Source: Clostridia bacterium (GTDB lineage Bacteria > Bacillota > Clostridia > UBA1381). Taken from it: 10,694 bases of DNA. Location of the stretch: NCBI GenBank assembly GCA_008668455.1, contig RQCD01000182.1, positions 1 through 10,694 of the forward strand. The letters run 5' to 3'. Shown here piece after piece: positions 1 through 4,643 of the stretch; position 1 is the stretch's first letter; each line of letters opens with the position of its first letter. The notes under the pieces were generated by a model. It did no database searches, was not told the DNA's origin, and saw only the letters and a program-made list of their open reading frames with translations. The position numbers and the translations under genes were made by a program.

Positions 1-19
1 CTATGTGAGGTGAATCTTC

Positions 20-367
20 ATGGATCACAAGACGAAGCTTAACAAGCTGCTTTCCGCATTTGTTGAGGGTACTAAGGATATTTTTGAGGATCGGCTCAGT
101 GAGATCATTTTATTTGGCTCTTATGCCAGAAATGACTATGATTCTGAATCTGATCTCGATCTGATGATTCTTGCAAAAATCAATCGTGCGGAAGAACTCA
201 AATTCCAAAAACAACTGGTTGATCTGCTTGGCGATATTTATGAAAAAAACGGTTATTCCATTGTTCTGTCGCCCATTATTATTAATTCAGACCTTTTTGA
301 GGAATGGAAGAATACAATTCCATTCTATCGAAACGTTGCCACAGAAGGAGTGAGGCTCAGTGCTTAA
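20..367 (+). CDS. MNT-type nucleotidyltransferase, probable antitoxin of a HEPN/MNT (type VII) pair
   Basis: A 115-aa minimal nucleotidyltransferase. The fold's signature GSX10DXD is exact: G33-S34, ten residues, then D45-L46-D47, where the two Asp bind metal. Downstream, LSPIII (83-88) and FYRNV (102-106) resemble small MNT proteins found beside HEPN genes. In characterised type VII systems the MNT enzyme transfers AMP from ATP to a tyrosine of the HEPN toxin and so neutralises it; that role is inferred here from family and neighbour. The third carboxylate usual in the fold would be expected near residue 80, which is Ser (YSIVLS). The ATG at 20 follows a GAGGTG ribosome site at 7-12. The stop overlaps the HEPN start by 8 bases, so translation is probably coupled. 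Base composition is AT-rich compared with genes further right, suggesting acquisition by transfer. The promoter lies outside the window. Confidence 0.88.
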   Translation: MDHKTKLNKLLSAFVEGTKDIFEDRLSEIILFGSYARNDYDSESDLDLMILAKINRAEELKFQKQLVDLLGDIYEKNGYSIVLSPIIINSDLFEEWKNTIPFYRNVATEGVRLSA

Positions 368-767
368 CGAAAAATGCATTACACTTTCAAAATACCGTAT
401 TGAGGAAGCACGGGATTTTCTGAACAGTGGTAAGAAAAATCTTTCCATGAATGAATATAAAACGGCTAATAACCGTGCATATTATAGCGTTTTTCATGCT
501 ATGCGTTCTGTTTTGGCATTAGATGAGATGGATTTTAAAAAGCATTCCGGTGTGATTGCTTATTTTCGTGAGCATTACGTCAAAACCGGCATTTTTGACA
601 GAAAATATTCCGATATTATCAGCAGCACCAGCTTGATTCGTACCAAAAGCGATTATGATGATTTTTACGTTGCAGACAGACAGGAAACCGCAGAACTGCT
701 TGAGGATGCGGAAAAATTCATCATTGCTGTAGAAAAATATCTGAACACAGCTTTTGAATCATCATAA
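360..767 (+). CDS. HEPN-domain protein, probable toxin (RNase) partner of the MNT gene
   Basis: A 135-aa, mostly helical HEPN protein. The candidate catalytic motif is R39-x6-H46 in NRAYYSVFHAMRS, matching the family's RX4-6H pattern used by HEPN ribonucleases. A second conserved-looking block, SDYDDFY (97-103), lies in the C-terminal helices. In MNT-HEPN systems the HEPN protein is an RNase toxin held inactive by AMPylation; Y41, Y42 and Y103 are tyrosines available for this, but the RX4HXY arrangement of the Shewanella HepT is not present. The start is GTG at 360, set by AAGGAG at 345-350, and overlaps the end of the MNT gene. Its TAA (765-767) overlaps the last codon and stop region of the convergent DeoR gene by 6 bases, with no terminator between. 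A HEPN accessory domain with no toxicity cannot be excluded. Confidence 0.86.
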   Translation: MLNEKCITLSKYRIEEARDFLNSGKKNLSMNEYKTANNRAYYSVFHAMRSVLALDEMDFKKHSGVIAYFREHYVKTGIFDRKYSDIISSTSLIRTKSDYDDFYVADRQETAELLEDAEKFIIAVEKYLNTAFESS

Positions 768-1520
768 ATCTTTATTTTTCCCCCTATTGGATTCTCCCAT
801 ACCGCAGCGAATCGAAAGTTCCTTTTCGCACAGAATCCCGGAAATTTCGCGGGCGGTACACAGGGTATGAAAGTAGGTTTTTCCAAGCTTGTCGCCTGCA
901 CAGAGCAGATAAGATTTTTTGGAATGCTCCATCATCAGCCTGCGCACATAGTTCTCCGAATCCGAAATATCCGTTAAGACCCCCTCCTCCGAAAGTCCGC
1001 GGCAGGAGAAAAAAGCAATATCTGCATGATACCGCCGGATGGTTTCATGTGCCGCCTCGCCCACCAGCGACTGGCAGGAGCTTAAAAGCTCCCCTCCTGT
1101 GGATATCACCTTGATTCCATATTCACCCAGCTTTAAAAGAGATTTCACTCCGCTGGTAATCACCGTCAGATGATTTTTCATCGCCAGATACGGCGCTAAT
1201 GCATACGCACTGGAAGATCCGTCCAAAAACAGTACGTCATAATCCTTTACCAGCGCTGCCGCTTTTTTTGCAATCTGAATTTTTGCGTCGCCCTGCTCCA
1301 GCTCCCGGAGTACAAACGGAATTTTAACGCTCGAAATACTGTTTTCCTCAATGACCGCACCGCCATGCACCCGGCGGATTAATCCCTGATTTTCCAGGCT
1401 TACAAAATCCCTGCGGATGGATGGCTCGCTCGCATACAGCCGCTTTGCCATTTCTTTTACCGTTATCTGCTTTTCTGTCAAAAGCGCTTTTAATATCTGT
1501 TTTTCCCGCTCACGATTCAT
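762..1520 (-). CDS. DeoR-family transcriptional regulator
   Basis: A 252-aa repressor of normal family length. The N-terminal DeoR winged helix-turn-helix covers residues 1-57, with the hallmark SIRRDFVSLENQGLIRR and wing VHGGA (51-55). The C-terminal DeoRC sensor domain, related to sugar-phosphate isomerases, shows the phosphate-binding landmarks DGSSS (100-104), ITSG (121-124), TGGEL (141-145) and SLVGE (151-155). Family members typically respond to phosphorylated sugars; the effector here is unknown. ATG at 1518-1520 is preceded by an AGAGGGG ribosome site. The gene diverges from the PHP phosphoesterase across 124 bp containing a perfect sigma-A promoter and inverted repeats, so autoregulation and control of the PHP gene are likely. 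The hydrophilic tail GMGESNRGKNKDL runs into the HEPN stop codon; an altered C-terminus after arrival of the HEPN/MNT pair is possible. Confidence 0.93.
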   Translation of the reverse strand: MNREREKQILKALLTEKQITVKEMAKRLYASEPSIRRDFVSLENQGLIRRVHGGAVIEENSISSVKIPFVLRELEQGDAKIQIAKKAAALVKDYDVLFLDGSSSAYALAPYLAMKNHLTVITSGVKSLLKLGEYGIKVISTGGELLSSCQSLVGEAAHETIRRYHADIAFFSCRGLSEEGVLTDISDSENYVRRLMMEHSKKSYLLCAGDKLGKTYFHTLCTAREISGILCEKELSIRCGMGESNRGKNKDL

Positions 1521-1536
1521 GTTATCCCCTCTGTTT

Positions 1537-1554
1537 CAATCAATTTTCTGATTG
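1537..1554. promoter_or_regulatory. Inverted repeat CAATCA-N6-TGATTG, possible DeoR operator
   Basis: CAATCA (1537-1542) and TGATTG (1549-1554) form a perfect 6-bp inverted repeat around ATTTTC. It lies in the predicted 5' leader of the deoR-type gene, between its -10 element and its start codon, where a repressor could block its own transcription. The sequence is AT-rich, so a chance repeat is possible. No operator has been demonstrated. Confidence 0.35.
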
Positions 1555-1578
1555 TTTTATCATTTCCATTGAAAGCAC

Positions 1579-1607
1579 TTGATCATTTGATCGTTTTCTG
1601 TTATTAT
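1579..1607 (+). promoter_or_regulatory. Candidate sigma-A promoter for the PHP gene
   Basis: TTGATC (1579-1584), a 17-bp spacer and TATTAT (1602-1607) point toward the PHP gene at 1645. The -35 hexamer matches consensus at four positions and the -10 at four. Its -10 overlaps that of the divergent deoR promoter (1603-1608), so polymerases on the two strands would compete. Its -35 overlaps the GATCA-TT-TGATC palindrome. Confidence 0.5.
1581..1592. promoter_or_regulatory. Palindrome GATCA-TT-TGATC, candidate operator of the DeoR-type regulator
   Basis: A perfect 5-bp inverted repeat around a TT centre. It sits just downstream of the minus-strand -10 element and overlaps the -35 of the plus-strand promoter, so one bound repressor could shut both divergent genes. 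The position is the argument; the binding protein is inferred from adjacency. Confidence 0.45.
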
Positions 1608-1631
1608 ACAGGGAACAATACATCTTGTCAA
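1603..1631 (-). promoter_or_regulatory. Perfect-consensus sigma-A promoter for the DeoR-type gene
   Basis: Read on the minus strand, TTGACA (1631-1626), exactly 17 bp of spacer and TATAAT (1608-1603) match the housekeeping consensus at all twelve positions with optimal spacing. Transcription should start near 1596, giving a leader of about 75 nt before the ATG at 1520. Such a strong promoter on a regulator gene makes most sense if it is normally repressed, in keeping with the palindrome immediately downstream. Confidence 0.85.
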
Positions 1632-1644
1632 GAGGAGGAGCATT

Positions 1645-2436
1645 ATGATTTACGATATGCACACACACTCTGAACATTCGCACGATTCCATCTGTCCGGT
1701 TTCGGAAATGGCAGAGAGTATCAAAGAAAAAGGGTTATCCGGCTTTGCCGTGACCGACCACTGCGACATTGAATTTTTTCATGAAACCGATCTGGATACG
1801 ATCATACAGGGTTCTCTTGCAGATGCTAAACGGTTTCATGCACTCCGGGGGATTGAAATTGGCGAGGGAATCTGGTATCCGGAGGTTTCTCGCCGCATTT
1901 TATCAGCTTATTCCTTTGACGTTGTCATCGGATCGGTGCATGCCGTCCGCTTTCCGGACTATGAAATCCCGTTTTCCAAAATCAATTTTGCTAACATGCC
2001 AAAAAACCTGATTCTCCCTTACCTGGATCAGTATTTTGACGATATGCTCTCCATGATCCGCACCATGGATTTTGATATTTTAGCGCATATCATCTGCCCT
2101 CTGCGCTATATCAATGACCGGTATCATTTGGACGTCACCCTGGACGCTTTCCAGGAAAAAATCCATGTCATTTTAAAGGAAATCACCGCGCGAAAAATTG
2201 CACTTGAAGTAAACACTTCCCGATATGCAGAAAACCCTGCCGCCATAGAACAGGACCGTGAAATTTTAAAGACGTACCGCGCAGAAGGCGGTGAACTGCT
2301 CACACTCGCCTCGGACGCACACGTCAGCAAAAATGCCGCAAATGCATTTTTAGAGTATCTGGAGATGATAAAAAGCTGCGGCTTTATGAGCATTTACTAC
2401 TATCAAAACCGCCGGGCGATTCTCTGTGAAATTTAA
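1645..2436 (+). CDS. PHP-domain phosphoesterase, histidinol-phosphatase (HisK/HisJ)-like
   Basis: A 263-aa PHP-family metal-dependent phosphoesterase, close to the usual size of HisK-type histidinol phosphatases. Metal ligand motifs are in the expected order: DMHTHSEHSHD (4-14; H6, H8), TDHCD (37-41; D38, H39), EIGE (71-74), IGSVH (95-99), LAH (146-148) and SDAH (223-226). The trinuclear site therefore appears intact and the enzyme should cleave a phosphomonoester in the cytoplasm. No histidine biosynthesis gene is nearby and the divergent neighbour is a DeoR-type repressor, so a sugar phosphate or another small phosphoester is as likely a substrate as histidinol phosphate. ATG at 1645 follows AGGAGG (1633-1638) with ideal spacing. 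Expression is probably controlled from the shared divergent promoter region. Confidence 0.88.
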   Translation: MIYDMHTHSEHSHDSICPVSEMAESIKEKGLSGFAVTDHCDIEFFHETDLDTIIQGSLADAKRFHALRGIEIGEGIWYPEVSRRILSAYSFDVVIGSVHAVRFPDYEIPFSKINFANMPKNLILPYLDQYFDDMLSMIRTMDFDILAHIICPLRYINDRYHLDVTLDAFQEKIHVILKEITARKIALEVNTSRYAENPAAIEQDREILKTYRAEGGELLTLASDAHVSKNAANAFLEYLEMIKSCGFMSIYYYQNRRAILCEI

Positions 2437-2452
2437 GGAGCTAACAAACATA

Positions 2453-2506
2453 TGAACCGACCCCCAAAGGTTAGACCAAAAAACGAACGATTTGGAGGTC
2501 GGTTCA
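2453..2506. repeat. 54-bp palindrome between convergent genes: terminator or IS3-like end relic
   Basis: TGAACCGACC (2453-2462) pairs perfectly with GGTCGGTTCA (2497-2506). After one mismatch (2463/2496), CCAAA (2464-2468) pairs with TTTGG (2491-2495), leaving a 22-nt loop. It lies 18 nt past the galM stop and 16 nt past the PHP stop. The one imperfect pair is C/A on the plus strand but G-U on the minus strand, favouring RNA from galM, although the following tract is only moderately U-rich. Separately, the arm TGAACCGACCCCCAAAGG, followed by TTAGACC and a run of A, resembles terminal repeats of IS3-family elements (TG...CA ends). No transposase and no target duplication are visible. Confidence 0.6.
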
Positions 2507-2524
2507 TTTCTTCATTCCTGTTTA

Positions 2525-3571
2525 TTATTTAACAATAAACCGATACTCTGTTGTAGTATGATAAAGAATTCCTGCCTCTAAAACCGGAGAGGCAAACTGC
2601 GGATAGTTGACCGCGTTCGGAACATATTGTGTCTCCAGGCAAACACCCTGATGCTTTTTATGCGGCAGACCGTCTTTTCCGTTTCTGTTCTCGCTTAATG
2701 CGTTTGAGGTATAAAGCTGAACGCCCGGCAGATCGGTGTACATTTCCATTGCAATGCCGCTTTTTTCGCCATACAGCTCTGCGCACCTGCGGAATCCGTT
2801 TCCGGCAAGAATCATATTGTGATCATAACCGCCAAACAGCTTGATCTGGTCAAAATCAGAATCCATATCCTGTCCCAGCTTTTTCGGCGTACGGAAATCA
2901 AACGGCGTACCCGAAACGCTGTGTACCTCTCCGTTCGGCATGCAGTCTGCGCCGTTGGGGGTGTAGAAATCGCTGTCCATCCAGAGCGTCAGCTCCTCTG
3001 CCGATCCGGCATGACAGCCATTCACATTAAAATAGGCATGGTTTGTCAGATTCACCACCGTTTTCTCATCTGATACAGCCTCATAGTGAATCACAAGTCC
3101 GTTTTGCGCTGTGAGTGTGTATACCACATCCACCCGAAGCGTTCCCGGATACCCCTCTTCGCCTGCCGGCGAAACAATACTTAAAATCAGAGACGGCTCG
3201 TCTTTCGTTCCGCTCTCGGTTGCCATCCAGATTTTTTCGTTAAAGCCGTGGATGCCGCCATGGAGCGAATTTTCTCCGTCATTGACACCCACCTGGAAAT
3301 CCGCTCCGTCAATCGTGAATTTTCCTTTTGCAATCCGGTTTCCGCACCGTCCGATCAGCGCGCCCAGGTAACCGTCGTTATCTATATATTCCTCCAGAGT
3401 GTCTCTCCCTAAAATCACATCGGTCGGCTTTTGCTCCCGATCCGGTACGAAAATATTCTTTAAAATGCCGCCGTAATTTAAAATCCGTACCTCCATACCG
3501 TTTTTGTTTTTCAGAGAGTAGCAATAAACATCCTCTCCGTAAACCTGTCCAAATTTTTCTTTCGTAATCAT
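2525..3571 (-). CDS. galM: Galactose mutarotase (aldose 1-epimerase)
   Basis: A 348-aa cytoplasmic enzyme that interconverts alpha and beta anomers of D-galactose (and glucose), supplying the alpha form to galactokinase in the Leloir pathway. Conserved blocks run in family order: LNYGGILKNIFVPD (31-44), GRCGNRI (74-80), SLHGG (102-106), NLTNHAYFN (174-182), GYDHNMIL (248-255), PGVQLYTSN (282-290) and CLETQYVPNAVN (311-322). By alignment to characterised GalM, the key residues are H104, H178, D250 and E313, all present. The ATG at 3571 is chosen because AGGAGG lies about 7 nt upstream; the frame stays open to 3667, but those extra 32 codons lack a matching ribosome site and family similarity and run into the structured element. 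No galK, galT or galE is in the window. No convincing promoter was seen immediately upstream. Confidence 0.95.
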   Translation of the reverse strand: MITKEKFGQVYGEDVYCYSLKNKNGMEVRILNYGGILKNIFVPDREQKPTDVILGRDTLEEYIDNDGYLGALIGRCGNRIAKGKFTIDGADFQVGVNDGENSLHGGIHGFNEKIWMATESGTKDEPSLILSIVSPAGEEGYPGTLRVDVVYTLTAQNGLVIHYEAVSDEKTVVNLTNHAYFNVNGCHAGSAEELTLWMDSDFYTPNGADCMPNGEVHSVSGTPFDFRTPKKLGQDMDSDFDQIKLFGGYDHNMILAGNGFRRCAELYGEKSGIAMEMYTDLPGVQLYTSNALSENRNGKDGLPHKKHQGVCLETQYVPNAVNYPQFASPVLEAGILYHTTTEYRFIVK

Positions 3572-3604
3572 ACAGTCTCCTCCTAATACTAAAATTTGTG
3601 AAAT

Positions 3605-3794
3605 GGGGTGTAAAAAAAGAGTGCAGAACGCTCCAAACGTGCCCGACCGGGTACTTTCGTACTCCAAGCGGCGCGTTTGGGGCGTAGTTCAAGGGCAGCA
3701 ATGATAGGAAATCCGCAAAATGCGGATTTCAACCAAAATACCTGCTTTCAGGGCATTTCAGCCCTTGAACGGTCTGTGCCTTTTTTGGCACCCC
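3605..3794 (+). ncRNA. 190-nt structured element forming a three-way junction (candidate structured RNA or MITE-like palindrome)
   Basis: Almost the whole gap between galM and gerM is self-complementary. P1 pairs 3605-3627 with 3773-3794 (21 pairs, one mismatch, one bulge). P2 pairs 3628-3643 with 3670-3685 (16 consecutive pairs), capped by 3649-3654/3659-3664 with a UUUC loop. P3 pairs GTTCAAGGGC (3687-3696) with GCCCTTGAAC (3761-3770). P1 abuts P2, with A3686 between P2 and P3 and GG (3771-3772) between P3 and P1. Inside P3 are P4 (GAAATCCGCA 3708-3717 / TGCGGATTTC 3721-3730) and a small hairpin CCTG-cttt-CAGG (3741-3752). Six wobble pairs are G-U on the plus strand (3611/3788, 3622/3778, 3623/3777, 3632/3681, 3640/3673, 3650/3663); I found no A-C pairs, so plus-strand RNA is preferred. 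I do not recognise the class. A MITE or intergenic repeat is the main alternative; no target duplication is visible. Confidence 0.6.
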
Positions 3795-3801
3795 TTCTTT
3801 T

Positions 3802-4290
3802 CTACATAAAATAATCCGGTATGAATGCTTCCCTCATATCAATAAACCCTTTAAAGTTCTTTTCCTCTTTTCCGTCAATCGTAAATTTCACATTCACAAT
3901 TCCATCAATCGAAGTCAGGGAATTGACAATGGAATAGACCGTCAGTAGCTCATGCTGACGGATCGGGGAATGCTTTTCGACAAATTCCCGGCTCAGATTC
4001 ACATATGCCGTCTGATTCTTCACCTTAACGGTAAGCCCGTTTTTTACGTCCGGAAACAGCCGCATAATTTTCGGGTTATTCCTCCGCCCCTCGGAAAGCT
4101 CCCGGAGAACCAGCCTTGCCGCCTTTTCCGGCTTTTTCGCCGGAACGGCATAATCCACCGGAATCAGCCGCTGAATATCCTGATCCACAAAATACACGCT
4201 TGCTTCCTGTGTTTTCTCCTGCCAGCAAAGCATTTTTCCAGTCACTGCCAGACATAAAAGCATCCCTAAAACCAACAGACTTTTTTTCAT
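3802..4290 (-). CDS. GerM-like protein, single GerMN (sporulation/germination) domain
   Basis: A 162-aa protein with an N-terminal signal peptide or membrane anchor (KKSLLVLGMLLCLAVTG, residues 2-18) and one GerMN domain, about residues 30-152. Family features are VYFVDQDIQRLIPVDY, a conserved A-x-x-x-L-x-x-L-x-x-G region, the strand LTVKVKNQTAYVNLSREF, and the end VKFTIDGK. Bacillus GerM has two such domains and acts in sporulation and germination in the mother cell/envelope compartment; single-domain versions are common in clostridia. It is probably extracytoplasmic, without a good lipobox. ATG at 4290 is preferred over an in-frame TTG at 4296 because AAAGG (4301-4305) lies only 4 nt from the TTG but 10 nt from the ATG. 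A sigma-E-like promoter lies immediately upstream, supporting sporulation-specific expression. The exact role is unproven. Confidence 0.85.
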   Translation of the reverse strand: MKKSLLVLGMLLCLAVTGKMLCWQEKTQEASVYFVDQDIQRLIPVDYAVPAKKPEKAARLVLRELSEGRRNNPKIMRLFPDVKNGLTVKVKNQTAYVNLSREFVEKHSPIRQHELLTVYSIVNSLTSIDGIVNVKFTIDGKEEKNFKGFIDMREAFIPDYFM

Positions 4291-4344
4291 TTGCAATCAT
4301 CCTTTCAGAGTTTTTTCTTTCTCCTATTACTATATGATTGCAAA
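4290..4344. repeat. 11-bp inverted repeat spanning the gerM-like promoter and start codon
   Basis: TTTGCAATCAT (4290-4300) and ATGATTGCAAA (4334-4344) are perfect inverted copies separated by 33 bp. The right copy on the minus strand covers the spacer between ribosome site and start codon; the other overlaps the -10/spacer of the sigma-E-like promoter. If transcription began further upstream, an RNA hairpin would mask the start codon; from the predicted promoter only a DNA-level site (for example a paired operator) is possible. Confidence 0.6.
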
Positions 4345-4357
4345 CACTAAAATATTC
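4329..4357 (-). promoter_or_regulatory. Candidate sigma-E (mother-cell sporulation) promoter of the gerM-like gene
   Basis: On the minus strand, GAATATT (4357-4351) fits the Bacillus sigma-E -35 consensus KMATATT exactly. After 14 bp, CATATAGT (4336-4329) matches six of eight positions of the -10 consensus CATACAMT. Predicted start near 4322, about 30 nt before the ATG. No comparable sigma-A promoter was found in this 74-bp gap. Bacillus gerM is known as a sigma-E-controlled gene, so motif and function agree. Confidence 0.6.
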
Positions 4358-4364
4358 CTGTTTT

Positions 4365-4616
4365 TTAATTTTGCTTGCTTGCCTCTAACGCACGCGCCAG
4401 CTGATCCGGGCAGGACGTGCCTTTATAGTTGCAGTCCGTTCCCTTTAAACGGCTGATCACGTCATCCACTCTCATCCCCTCTACCAGCTTTGCAATCCCC
4501 TGCGTGTTGCCGCTGCAGCCTCTGGTAAAATGCACATTATGCACAATTCCGTCCTCAATTTCAAAATCAATCTGCGCCGCGCAGACGCCGTTCGGGCGAT
4601 ACGTAAACTTTGCCAT
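4365..4616 (-). CDS. TSCPD-domain protein (TIGR03905-like)
   Basis: An 83-aa protein made of one TSCPD domain, the small module also found at the C-terminus of many B12-dependent ribonucleotide reductases. Visible landmarks are GVCAAQIDFEI (10-20), FTRGCSGNTQGIAKLVEG (30-47) and the name-giving GTSCPDQLA (66-74). Four cysteines (C12, C34, C62, C69) are placed so that they could bind a metal, as proposed for the domain. Stand-alone versions are common in clostridia and have no assigned reaction. ATG at 4616 has a GGAGAGGA ribosome site. Only 27 bp separate it from the glutamine synthetase upstream and no terminator is visible, so it is probably the last gene of that operon. Confidence 0.88.
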   Translation of the reverse strand: MAKFTYRPNGVCAAQIDFEIEDGIVHNVHFTRGCSGNTQGIAKLVEGMRVDDVISRLKGTDCNYKGTSCPDQLARALEASKQN

Positions 4617-4643
4617 ATAAAATCCTCTCCGTTCTTTTGTAGC

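Noticed and set aside
1570..1584. TGAAAGCACTTGATC as a CcpA (cre) site.
   Set aside because: It lacks the central CG and the right half-site diverges; only the left half matches well.
3583..3616. TTTACA-N17-TAGTAT as a minus-strand promoter for galM.
   Set aside because: Transcription would start inside the ribosome binding site, leaving no usable leader.
3572..3667. Longer galM reading frame starting at 3667.
   Set aside because: The added 32 residues lack family similarity, have no ribosome site and overlap the structured element; AGGAGG fits the ATG at 3571.
3618..3684. Stem P2 followed by seven T on the minus strand as a simple terminator for the gerM-like gene.
   Set aside because: About ten bases separate the stem from the T run, and the stem contains A-C clashes on that strand; the whole-element fold explains the bases better.
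4291..4296. TTG start for the gerM-like gene.
   Set aside because: It lies only 4 nt from the AAAGG ribosome site; the ATG at 4290 has normal spacing.
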